Shown piece by piece: positions 5,683 through 12,418 of a stretch of DNA of 40,369 nucleotides. The notes beneath the pieces are model-generated. The model worked only from the letters and a program-made list of their open reading frames with translations. It made no database searches and had not been told where the DNA came from. Each line of letters begins with the position of its first letter. Position 1 is the first letter of the stretch. Made by a program: the position numbers and the translations under genes. The stretch spans positions 1-40,369 of the forward strand of contig JAEEVA010000027.1 in NCBI GenBank assembly GCA_016286995.1. The letters are read 5' to 3'. Origin of the DNA: Prevotella sp. (GTDB lineage Bacteria > Bacteroidota > Bacteroidia > Bacteroidales > Bacteroidaceae).

Positions 5683-8037
5683 TTATTTCAATCTGTCTTC
5701 TATTATCATTTGCTCCACCTCTTGTTTTGCTTTCTCAAGTTGCAAGCGTCCTTCGACTTGTAGAGCTTTTGCTTTTTGACGTAGTTCTGCAACATGGTGA
5801 GCTATCTCTTCCTGTTTTTCTATTGGAGGGAGTGGCACATTGAAATTCTCCAAAAAGTTTGCTGATACTCTTTGTTGACCTGCAGAGCCGCCAAAATACA
5901 GCATTGCAGTTTTTCTGATAGCCTTCATGTGAAGAAGTGCTTGCAGGTAATCAATGGAGAGTTGACTTGTTCGTGGACGTATTACGAAGAACTCCGTCGA
6001 GCCACAGCCTAAGCCATTTTTCAGGTCTCTCACTACAACAGATTTGCCATTCTGCATGCACGGTGTTATCTTTGCCCAAAGCAAATCGCCATTCTGGAAT
6101 CTTGTGAAACCAGACGATTCGCCTATTATCTTTTCTGACATAGAAGTAATCTCTGAATAGCACTCGTCGATAACTTCCATAGGAATAAAAGAAATTGGCG
6201 TTTCAGCATCTTTCCCCTTGAAAGACGTATTGGGATTTATCCAAGCGCAGTTGGATAACTTGACATTATCGTATTTCTCAGAGATAAGTTTTATGCCCTC
6301 TTTATATACACTTGGATCAAGCCGCCCTTCCAATGCGCTTCTATTAATATAGAATTGCCTACTCTTTACTACAGCCACGATACGGAACCAGTCTTCAATC
6401 TGAGTCCTGACATATTGCATGCTACTATTCGTCAATATTCCATCAGGAAGGACAATGGCCAAGTATCCTCCTTCTTTCAAGAACTTGTAGTCTTGCTCTA
6501 TAAACAGAACTTCTGTACTTTGTCCGTCGCGAGTATTCTCTGGAATTGCTTTTACAGCCAGCCAGTCTTCTTCTTTCTTTCCTAACTGATAGGTCTTCAG
6601 GTAAGCCTGTTCACTCTGGCGGATAGTACTGCCAAAGGGAGGATTGGTAATGATGAAATCAAATGTGCCATATTTGAAACCCAGATTATTCGTCTTAGTG
6701 AATATGGTTTCATCTGGCACCAACCCATCGGAAGTAATGACATTCGTATGACCATCGTCGTGGATAATCATATTCATCTTGGCGGCACGTGATATCTGTT
6801 CGCTGATTTCAATACCAAACAGATTCTTCTCTGCGAAATCATGCCAATGTTTGAACCATCTATCGTGCTGCCGAACATCATGGTTATAATTAGGGTAGTA
6901 TTCTGTCGCCTGCTCACGAACCTTATTTAATGCATACAAAAGGAAGCCGCCACTACCACAAGAAGTGTCAAGAACCCTTGAATCTTGAGTAATAGGCAGT
7001 ACGTCTACGATAAATTTCACAATCTCGCGAGGGGTAAAGTATTGTCCGAAGTTTCCCCTAAAGAAAGAGCCCATAAAGGTTTCAAATGCGCGTCCCTTGC
7101 TATCAAGATCTGTCTCGCCAAGATTCACACTTTCAAGATAGCCTACAACTGTCCTTACCTTTTCTGGAGTTAAGCGGATATCATCACGGAAAACTTCTTT
7201 ATCCCTTTTCCTACCTTCTTCATACAATGCCTTGATACGATCGAGCAGGTTTTTGTTTTCCTTTGCTTTTCTATTCGCAGCATCACTTTCCTCCTGCTTG
7301 GAAACAGTAATAATTTGAAAGTCGTACGGCTCACCTATTTTTCGAGGTTTTCGCTCGTCCCAAATTTTACAGAAGATCAGTTTGTCAAGTTCGTCAAAGG
7401 CCTCTGATGGATTCAATTGCCCACCAGCCCATAGTGCTTCATGAGCTTGCTTAAATCTGCGCGTAAGTTCTGACTGGTCAATAACAGCGAGGTCGAAGAA
7501 TTGTTGCTTACCATCCTCGTGTTCCATGTATTGTGCGCCATATACATACTTGTAGGATGCAATAGTCTCAACACCAAACTGAGGAATGTCTGGAATCTGA
7601 TTTCGCGTATTTGAGTTCTTGTCAACTTCGTAGTATTCATTACGTATTCTAGAAGTTACCCATACATATTTGACATCACAGGGTAAAAAGTATGCGTAAC
7701 TATATGCTTGTTCTATAGCTTGCAGGAATTCCGCTTCACTTATATCCTGCCGTTTGCATTCAACTACAATACGGGGACTTAAGCAAAGTTCATCATCATA
7801 TACGATAATATCCGCTTCTTTTGTTTCACTGCCTCTTGTAACAGGAACATACTGCTGAATTCGGTTTTCTGGATAATTGTAATCAAGAATCAGACGTAGG
7901 AAAGTCTCTGCTTGTACTTTCTCCTCAGGATTATTGTAATTACGCTCTTTCTTCTGATAGGTATAGGTTATACGAGACCTGTCTTCATTAAAAGAGATTA
8001 GTCCCTTATCAAGTCCTAATTGTATATAATCCTTCAT
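5683..8037 (-). CDS. Single-chain restriction-modification protein: HsdR_N nuclease-like + N6-adenine methyltransferase + one specificity half
   Basis: A 784-residue fusion. Residues about 40-130 resemble the N-terminal nuclease domain of type I HsdR, with D76 and E93-C-K95 of a PD-(D/E)XK site. Residues about 300-560 are an HsdM-type N6-adenine methyltransferase, with GQYFTPREIV, the SAM-binding DTSCGSGGF (357-365) and the catalytic NPPF (465-468). Residues about 570-784 resemble half an HsdS subunit: a target recognition domain (LDPSVY to FVIRPR), PLPPIEKQEEIA, and a closing coiled coil. There is no helicase. The usual loop after the methyltransferase core (GAGVK in family members) is missing, and the specificity part joins at about 560-575. 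The architecture suggests a type IIG/IIB-like enzyme. It lies 24 nt after the EVE gene. With one half-site domain it would need to dimerise to read a bipartite site. Confidence 0.85.
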   Translation of the reverse strand: MKDYIQLGLDKGLISFNEDRSRITYTYQKKERNYNNPEEKVQAETFLRLILDYNYPENRIQQYVPVTRGSETKEADIIVYDDELCLSPRIVVECKRQDISEAEFLQAIEQAYSYAYFLPCDVKYVWVTSRIRNEYYEVDKNSNTRNQIPDIPQFGVETIASYKYVYGAQYMEHEDGKQQFFDLAVIDQSELTRRFKQAHEALWAGGQLNPSEAFDELDKLIFCKIWDERKPRKIGEPYDFQIITVSKQEESDAANRKAKENKNLLDRIKALYEEGRKRDKEVFRDDIRLTPEKVRTVVGYLESVNLGETDLDSKGRAFETFMGSFFRGNFGQYFTPREIVKFIVDVLPITQDSRVLDTSCGSGGFLLYALNKVREQATEYYPNYNHDVRQHDRWFKHWHDFAEKNLFGIEISEQISRAAKMNMIIHDDGHTNVITSDGLVPDETIFTKTNNLGFKYGTFDFIITNPPFGSTIRQSEQAYLKTYQLGKKEEDWLAVKAIPENTRDGQSTEVLFIEQDYKFLKEGGYLAIVLPDGILTNSSMQYVRTQIEDWFRIVAVVKSRQFYINRSALEGRLDPSVYKEGIKLISEKYDNVKLSNCAWINPNTSFKGKDAETPISFIPMEVIDECYSEITSMSEKIIGESSGFTRFQNGDLLWAKITPCMQNGKSVVVRDLKNGLGCGSTEFFVIRPRTSQLSIDYLQALLHMKAIRKTAMLYFGGSAGQQRVSANFLENFNVPLPPIEKQEEIAHHVAELRQKAKALQVEGRLQLEKAKQEVEQMIIEDRLK

Positions 8038-8061
8038 AGTTAATGCCTGAATCTAAACTTG

Positions 8062-9543
8062 CTATTTTTTCATTTTCTTTTCTTTCGCTTTTCTGATATC
8101 GTCCAAAGTCCTGCCGTTATAAAGGAAATGGGCTGGGCCTTGATACTCTCTGTTCTTACTGCCTTCGTCTGGCATAAAGTGTTTACAGAAACGGGAAAGG
8201 GTATATATTTCACTATCGTAAGCAACGGTGTTTTCTGAAACCACCGTTACAGGAATGTCACCATGTTCAAAGTAAACCACATCGCCAGGCTTCAAACCAA
8301 TCATCGAGAATTTGAACGGTGGACGACGGTCTGCCTTTGCCTTGGACTTGTCTTGCTTCTTAGGCTTTACTTTTTTTGCAGGAGCAACTAGTTTCTCTGC
8401 AGGAGCTGCATCATCAAAATGCTGCTCGATGTATTGCCTAAGAGACTTGAATTCCTCCTTAGACAACTTGGTAGTTGACGGACGTTTACCCATCAGCCCC
8501 TTGCTCATCATTGCTTCATGTTTGAGTGCAGAGCTATGAGTCTCTGCGATAGGGCGCACAAGGAAATACGTCTTGCCGCTATCGTCACTATTAGTGTTGC
8601 CAGAAGTAACAAACTCATCTTCGACATCCATTTCTGGCGAGTATGGCAGCTGGCTCGCGATGACTTCCACTTTGAAGCGAATAGCACTTTCAGGGCGAGC
8701 AGCATAGAGATAGGCAATGTCGCCTTTCTGCACATTCAACACGCCTGCTTTGTGAGTCCAATATATCTGGCCATATTTCTTAAAGCAATCTTCAACTTTA
8801 AAGAACTTAGAATCGTAACAAATCAGCCAGACATTCCCCTTGCCACTTTGTACTTGTGGAGTGGTGGTAATAACAGCAGCGGGCGATGTCGGCTTTTCTT
8901 CTGTTTCAGGGTTATCTACAATGGTAAACTTCAAGCGCGATTGCAGGCTGCTAAGCATTTCTTTTGGCAGCATGAAGTATTCCATGATTCCTTCATAAAG
9001 ATGCTTCTGGCCTCGTTGGGTTTTCCAAAGATTCAGGAACGAGTTCAGATAAAGGTGGTCTAAGCAGAACTGTTCCAACTTCTCCCTATTATAGTTCTTG
9101 AAGTCCAACAACTCTATGAGATTCGCGCCTGCCTCATTATCAATGGTCCAGTCAATGGTGGTGACAGATGCAGCAGAACGTTTACCGTCTTTTTCCTCCA
9201 AATAGAACACTTCCAACTTCTCGCCAAAGTAGAGCCCAAAACGGCAATCCGTCAGTTTCATGTAGGCCTCAATCTGTTCAATATCAACCTTACGCTGCTT
9301 ATGGTCTGGCTTTTTCAACTCCAAGATAATTTCCTTGACATTCTTGTCGTTGTTCAAATAGAATACAAAATCTGGAATCCACTTCCGACGGTATAAGCCA
9401 AACTGCTCTTCAAGATTGCGGTCATAACGTGACCACCCAAGTGCTTGCAGAAAACCCTTCACTATCTCTTTTTCGAAGGCCATTTCTTTTACACCTTTGT
9501 TCTTGCTAATTTCTTCGCAAAACGTGTTCCAAATTTGTTTCAT
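8062..9543 (-). CDS. PD-(D/E)XK nuclease-like + EVE-like + DUF4357/RAMA-like protein
   Basis: A 493-residue three-part protein. Residues 20-130 look like a type I R N-terminal nuclease fold, with the candidate site P57-D58 and E75-L-K77 (IPDFVFY, ILELKKPD). Residues about 237-378 resemble an EVE (PUA-fold) domain: NVWLICYDS, KGDIAYLYAA, TYFLVRPI and a final helix. EVE domains are known readers of modified bases. A lysine-rich linker (about 389-407) leads to residues 408-480, which match the DUF4357/RAMA pattern (GLKPGDVVYF, VTVVSENTVAYD, TLSRFCKHF, YQGPAHFLYNGRTL). RAMA-type domains are also linked to restriction enzymes and modified DNA. It is the first gene of the leftward run. A modification-sensing nuclease is plausible, but neither the cut nor the ligand is shown by sequence. 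Low-complexity basic ends are present. Confidence 0.7.
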   Translation of the reverse strand: MKQIWNTFCEEISKNKGVKEMAFEKEIVKGFLQALGWSRYDRNLEEQFGLYRRKWIPDFVFYLNNDKNVKEIILELKKPDHKQRKVDIEQIEAYMKLTDCRFGLYFGEKLEVFYLEEKDGKRSAASVTTIDWTIDNEAGANLIELLDFKNYNREKLEQFCLDHLYLNSFLNLWKTQRGQKHLYEGIMEYFMLPKEMLSSLQSRLKFTIVDNPETEEKPTSPAAVITTTPQVQSGKGNVWLICYDSKFFKVEDCFKKYGQIYWTHKAGVLNVQKGDIAYLYAARPESAIRFKVEVIASQLPYSPEMDVEDEFVTSGNTNSDDSGKTYFLVRPIAETHSSALKHEAMMSKGLMGKRPSTTKLSKEEFKSLRQYIEQHFDDAAPAEKLVAPAKKVKPKKQDKSKAKADRRPPFKFSMIGLKPGDVVYFEHGDIPVTVVSENTVAYDSEIYTLSRFCKHFMPDEGSKNREYQGPAHFLYNGRTLDDIRKAKEKKMKK

Positions 9544-9569
9544 CTGTATACAATTTATCTATTATCTGG

Positions 9570-9577
9570 CAAATTTA
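9570..9577 (-). promoter_or_regulatory. -7 promoter box of the restriction/defence run
   Basis: TAAATTTG on the minus strand, 26 nt before the start codon at 9543. No clean -33 TTTG lies at the expected distance, so the promoter may be weak or activator-dependent. Confidence 0.45.
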
Positions 9578-9702
9578 CGAAAAAGATTCCAAACATAAAC
9601 GTTTTCACTCAAAAATACACATTATTTAATAGAAAGACCGTCGCAAAAAAGAAAAAGGTTCCGTGTATATTATAGAATCACGGGATCGGTTCTGCTAATA
9701 GG

Positions 9703-9727
9703 TCACAGCGTGCCTAGCACCCTGTGA
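9703..9727. repeat. TCACAGCGTGCCT dispersed repeat, copy 2
   Basis: TCACAGCGTGCCT then CTGTGA at 9722-9727, forming a 6-bp inverted repeat TCACAG/CTGTGA. Confidence 0.7.
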
Positions 9728-9777
9728 GGTTGTTTGATGTTTTTTGTTGTCTTGTTTCTATTGTTTTACTATGTAAG

Positions 9778-9911
9778 AGATGCTTTATTGGTGGAATAGT
9801 TGTACGACTTTCTGAAAAGTTGTAGGACTTCTGCTGAAAGTTGTACAGCTTTTTGAAAAGTTGTAGGACTTTCGCATGAAGTTGTACAACTATCTGGCCA
9901 ACAAAGCATCT
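9778..9911. repeat. Five-unit tandem array inside a 14-bp inverted repeat
   Basis: Five units of 20-21 bp (9798-9817, 9818-9838, 9839-9858, 9859-9879, 9880-9899), each opening AGTTGTA, with odd units GTTGTAC(G/A)(A/G)C and even units GTTGTAGGAC. The outer arms AGATGCTTTATTGG (9778-9791) and the complement of AGATGCTTTGTTGG (9898-9911) pair with one mismatch, so the array is the loop of a possible long hairpin. It resembles the tandem-core plus inverted-ends design of some MITEs. No transposase is nearby. Confidence 0.75.
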
Positions 9912-9984
9912 TTCAGAGGGTCATCGCATATATCTTATGATGTAAAAGCATATTTCCTATGTGGTGAAAAGGCATCAGTTGAGG

Positions 9985-10007
9985 TCACAGCGTGCCTCAC
10001 CCTGTGA
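9985..10007. repeat. TCACAGCGTGCCT dispersed repeat, copy 3
   Basis: TCACAGCGTGCCT then CTGTGA at 10002-10007. It shares AGGTCACAGCGTGCCT with copy 2. Confidence 0.7.
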
Positions 10008-10048
10008 GTTTTCAACCTGTGCATCGTAGCGCTTATTATGACTTAACA

Positions 10049-10070
10049 TTTAGGTGGCATGACACCTAAA
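10049..10070. repeat. 8-bp inverted repeat
   Basis: TTTAGGTG and CACCTAAA around a 6-nt loop. There is no T-run, so it is more operator-like than terminator-like. Confidence 0.45.
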
Positions 10071-10100
10071 TTGAGCAGTCCTACCTAGAAAAATATTATT

Positions 10101-10176
10101 TCAATATCACAAATATCACACTTGGGTTATATCAATATGGTTCAGCGAGTTACCGTGTGATATTAATGTGATATTG
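10101..10176. repeat. Large AATATCAC-type inverted repeat
   Basis: The left arm 10101-10121 contains AATATCAC and AATATCACAC. The right arm 10155-10176 contains GTGTGATATT and GTGATATTG, nearly complementary apart from a 2-nt bulge. A further GTGATATTGA follows to 10185. It could be an operator cluster or the end of a lost element. Confidence 0.55.
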
Positions 10177-10358
10177 GTGATATTGAACCTCGCCAACTGC
10201 AGATATTTTAACACTTTTTACAGGTTTTGGAGCCCCAAAAACACTATTTTTGACCATGAGGGCTAGAGGGCGTAAGGACAGGAACGTTAATCCAAGACTG
10301 GTCAAGTGTCAGTCCTCAGGACCATCTCAATGACATTAGACTGAAGAGCTAAATAACT

Positions 10359-10580
10359 ATGAATAAGAGCGAGAAATTTGTCATCACCATCAATCGTGAG
10401 TTAGGAAGTGGCGGTCATACCATAGGCCGCAAGTTGGCTGAGAAGTTGGGCGTGAAGTTCTACGATAGAGACGCCCTCAAGGTCTTGGAAGAGAAATTTC
10501 ACCTCTCTCTGGAAGAAATTGAGCAACACAGAAGGGTCGGTTCCGTTGTGCACTTATTACGAAGACTGTTTGGGCGTTAA
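10359..10580 (+). pseudogene. Cytidylate-kinase-like protein, N-terminal remnant
   Basis: A 73-codon frame starting MNKSEKFVITINRELGSGGH, then a GRKLAEKLGVKFYDRD segment. This matches the opening of the cytidylate-kinase-like family (a P-loop protein of about 200 residues, common in Bacteroidales), with the nucleotide-binding GSGGHTIGRK. Family-like sequence ends at about residue 53 (LSLEEIEQ). After that a 28-bp segment present twice (10523-10550, 10593-10620) leads to an early TAA. Roughly three quarters of the protein, including the lid and NMP-binding parts, is missing, so the product should be inactive. It probably marks where an older gene was cut by rearrangement. Confidence 0.75.
10523..10550. 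repeat. 28-bp direct repeat, copy 1
   Basis: Identical to 10593-10620 (begins GCAACACAGAAGGGTCGG). It lies at the break point of the cytidylate-kinase-like remnant. Confidence 0.85.
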
Positions 10581-10592
10581 AGATGAATTAAC

Positions 10593-10620
10593 GCAACACA
10601 GAAGGGTCGGTTCCGTTGTG
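10593..10620. repeat. 28-bp direct repeat, copy 2
   Basis: Exact copy of 10523-10550, 70 bp downstream. Confidence 0.85.
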
Positions 10621-10633
10621 TACGTTGTGTACT

Positions 10634-10762
10634 AAGGCCTCTCTCACCATCGACTCTGTGCTGGAGTCTAAGACTCGTACGAACAGCAAGGGTAAAACCG
10701 AGAAGTACACGTCAATCACCGACCTGGAGACGTGGCGTCAGGCACATCCCGTTAATCCCTAA
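10634..10762 (+). pseudogene. C-terminal fragment of an unrecognised gene
   Basis: An open frame of 42 codons with no start and a TAA at 10760, reading KASLTIDSVLESKTRTNSKG and then KTEKYTSITDLETWRQAHP. Codon use and composition look like real Prevotella coding sequence and differ from the repeats around it. I cannot name the parent family. It joins directly to the second 28-bp repeat, so it is probably the tail of a gene whose body was lost in the same event that truncated the kinase-like gene. Confidence 0.5.
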
Positions 10763-10952
10763 AGGGAATTAAGAAGTAAGAATTAAGAATTAAGAGGTAT
10801 TGCCTACGGCAAGTAGGATGTAAGATGTAGGACTGTATGGGACGGGGTCCCATCGATGCATTGGCAATTGGCTGTTAGCTGTTAGCAGTTAGCCAAGAGC
10901 TAAAGGCTAAAGGCCAAAAGCCAAGAGCAAAAACCAATCGTTGTTTTCTGCT
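10763..10952. repeat. Low-complexity repeat tract
   Basis: AAGAATTA-type units (about 10770-10796), then TTAGCTGTTAGCAGTTAGCC-type and CTAAAGGC/CCAAAAGCC units (about 10868-10925). Similar words reappear inside the sensor kinase gene at about 17990-18075. Confidence 0.6.
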
Positions 10953-10984
10953 AAAAACGCTGACCTGCTGGCCAGCGTTTTTTT
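10953..10984. terminator. Bidirectional hairpin terminator, near-copy of the tkt terminator
   Basis: AAAAACGCTG pairs with CAGCGTTTTT, with inner CC/GG pairs and a TGCT loop. There is a T-run on the + side and an A-run on the left that acts as a T-run for the leftward thioredoxin-esterase gene. The core differs from 662-686 only in the loop (ATT versus CT). Confidence 0.8.
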
Positions 10985-11014
10985 ACGTTTTTACGTTTTT
11001 ACGTTTTACGTTAA
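10985..11014. repeat. ACGTTTTT tandem words
   Basis: Three or four copies of ACGTTTTT/ACGTTTT ending ACGTTAAG. The reverse complement (CTTAACGTAAA, CGTAAAACGTAAAAACG) lies at about 1551-1577, so the two form a distant inverted pair. Confidence 0.5.
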
Positions 11015-11038
11015 GCTATTATTTTATAATACTCGTAC

Positions 11039-12382
11039 CTATTTCAACTGCTTAATCAGATAATCCGACACAATGTCCGTCGAGCGATAGATGTTCTGTG
11101 AGAAACCGTGGTCGAAGTATTCCTGAATGACCAACTCGCTCTTGGGCCAAATCTGGTGGAAACGCTCGCCGTAGGTGTAAGGTACCACGCGGTCGGCATT
11201 GCCGTGGATGATGAGTGCCGGTCCCTGATACTTTGCCGCCGTCTCATAGATAGGCAGACTGAAGGCGGTGCGGATATACTGGCCACCGAGTTTCAGACCA
11301 CCCCACAATTCTACATACTCGCCCGGGTCGAAGGGGTCATACTGCTTGCCCATCGTGGTGCCGCGTATGGCATCGTCGCGCAGCACAGCAGCGGGAGCCA
11401 TCAATGCCACAGCCTTGAAGGCTGGCTCTCCTAATGCTTCACTCAGCTGTCCGGCAGTCATCGCAGCTACTACCCCGCCCTGCGAATGACCCACAATGGC
11501 TATCGTGCTGACATACCTCAGGTCGCGTACATACTCCACCACCTTCTTGGCATCCTCTATCTCGTTGGGTACGGTCATGTCCTTGAATTCGCCCTCGCTC
11601 TCGCCGTGTCCGTTGAAGTCAAAGCGGATGCTGGCAATGCCGTGAGCCTGCAAGGTATCGGCGATGAGTTCAAACATCGGACCGTCCTTCCTGCCGCTGA
11701 AACCGTGACAGAAGATAACCATCGGACACTTCTCGCCCTGCTGCAGTTCGGGCTTCTGGATGATGGCTTTCAGCCGTCCGTGGTCGCCGTCGATGAATAT
11801 GGACTCACCTTTACCAGGACCGGCATATTTGCCCGTCGTGAGTTCCTTCAGGTATTTGTCCACCTTATAGGTCAGCACCGTCGAAAGCTTCACCTCTCCG
11901 TCGGGACCTACGACCACCATCGAGGGAATCCACTTCACGCCGTAGGACTGGGCGATGTCCGTCTCCTTGAACTTCTTCAGTTCGCTCACCTGCTGATAGG
12001 TGATGCCATACTGCTCAATGGCTTTCTTCCAGGCTTCTACATCGGTATCCATGGAGATGCCAAGAAACTCGATGCCGTATGGACGATACTCCTCATATAG
12101 GCGTACCACCTCCGGCGCATCCTTGCGGCAGTCAGGACACCACGATGCCCAGAAGTCGAGCACGACGGTCTTGCCCTTCTTGCCCTTGACCCACTTGGAG
12201 AACTGGAAGTTCTTGCCGTCAGGCGTCTTCATCTTGAAGTCTGGTGCCACCGTACCAGGCTTCACCAGTTCCGTTGCATACTTGTCGTCAAAGTCCGGCT
12301 GTGGGGACTGTGCTTTTGCTACTGTGGCTCCCATCAGGAGCAGCGCAAACAAAAATAATCTACCTTTTTTCATATATATCAT
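11039..12382 (-). CDS. Exported TlpA-like thioredoxin fused to an alpha/beta-hydrolase esterase
   Basis: A 447-residue fusion. The first about 25 residues are a signal peptide (LFLFALLLMGATVAKAQ), so it acts outside the cytoplasm. Residues about 42-185 are a TlpA/AhpC-type thioredoxin domain with W81-C-P-D-C85 and the cis-proline region WIPS (151-154). Residues about 195-447 are an alpha/beta hydrolase of the cinnamoyl/feruloyl esterase type: oxyanion-side HGFSG, nucleophile S300 in GHSQGG, D397 (HGNAD) and H425 (DHGF). All catalytic residues of both halves are present. The methionine at 12373 (MKKGR) is an equally good start. The gene is single and leftward, closed by the terminator at 10953-10984. 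The substrate is unknown. A role in plant-ester breakdown is only a guess from the esterase type. Confidence 0.88.
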   Translation of the reverse strand: MIYMKKGRLFLFALLLMGATVAKAQSPQPDFDDKYATELVKPGTVAPDFKMKTPDGKNFQFSKWVKGKKGKTVVLDFWASWCPDCRKDAPEVVRLYEEYRPYGIEFLGISMDTDVEAWKKAIEQYGITYQQVSELKKFKETDIAQSYGVKWIPSMVVVGPDGEVKLSTVLTYKVDKYLKELTTGKYAGPGKGESIFIDGDHGRLKAIIQKPELQQGEKCPMVIFCHGFSGRKDGPMFELIADTLQAHGIASIRFDFNGHGESEGEFKDMTVPNEIEDAKKVVEYVRDLRYVSTIAIVGHSQGGVVAAMTAGQLSEALGEPAFKAVALMAPAAVLRDDAIRGTTMGKQYDPFDPGEYVELWGGLKLGGQYIRTAFSLPIYETAAKYQGPALIIHGNADRVVPYTYGERFHQIWPKSELVIQEYFDHGFSQNIYRSTDIVSDYLIKQLK

Positions 12383-12418
12383 TTTGTTACAGCAGATGTG
12401 TCATGTACCTGCATGAGG

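Larger units (their letters stand above)
9544..10358. other. 815-bp repeat-rich gap without genes
   Basis: No coding region is supported. It contains two TCACAGCGTGCCT repeats (9703-9727, 9985-10007), a five-unit tandem array closed by an inverted repeat (9778-9911), an 8-bp inverted repeat (10049-10070) and a larger AATATCAC inverted repeat (10101-10176). The last 150 bp before the cytidylate-kinase-like remnant hold nothing I recognise. Confidence 0.7.

Noticed and set aside
9798..9899. Tandem 20-21 bp units as a CRISPR array
   Set aside because: The units are contiguous with no unique spacers and no cas genes are nearby.
1..10984. tRNA-type attachment site or integrase for the accessory region
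   Set aside because: No tRNA gene and no integrase or recombinase gene was found in the region.
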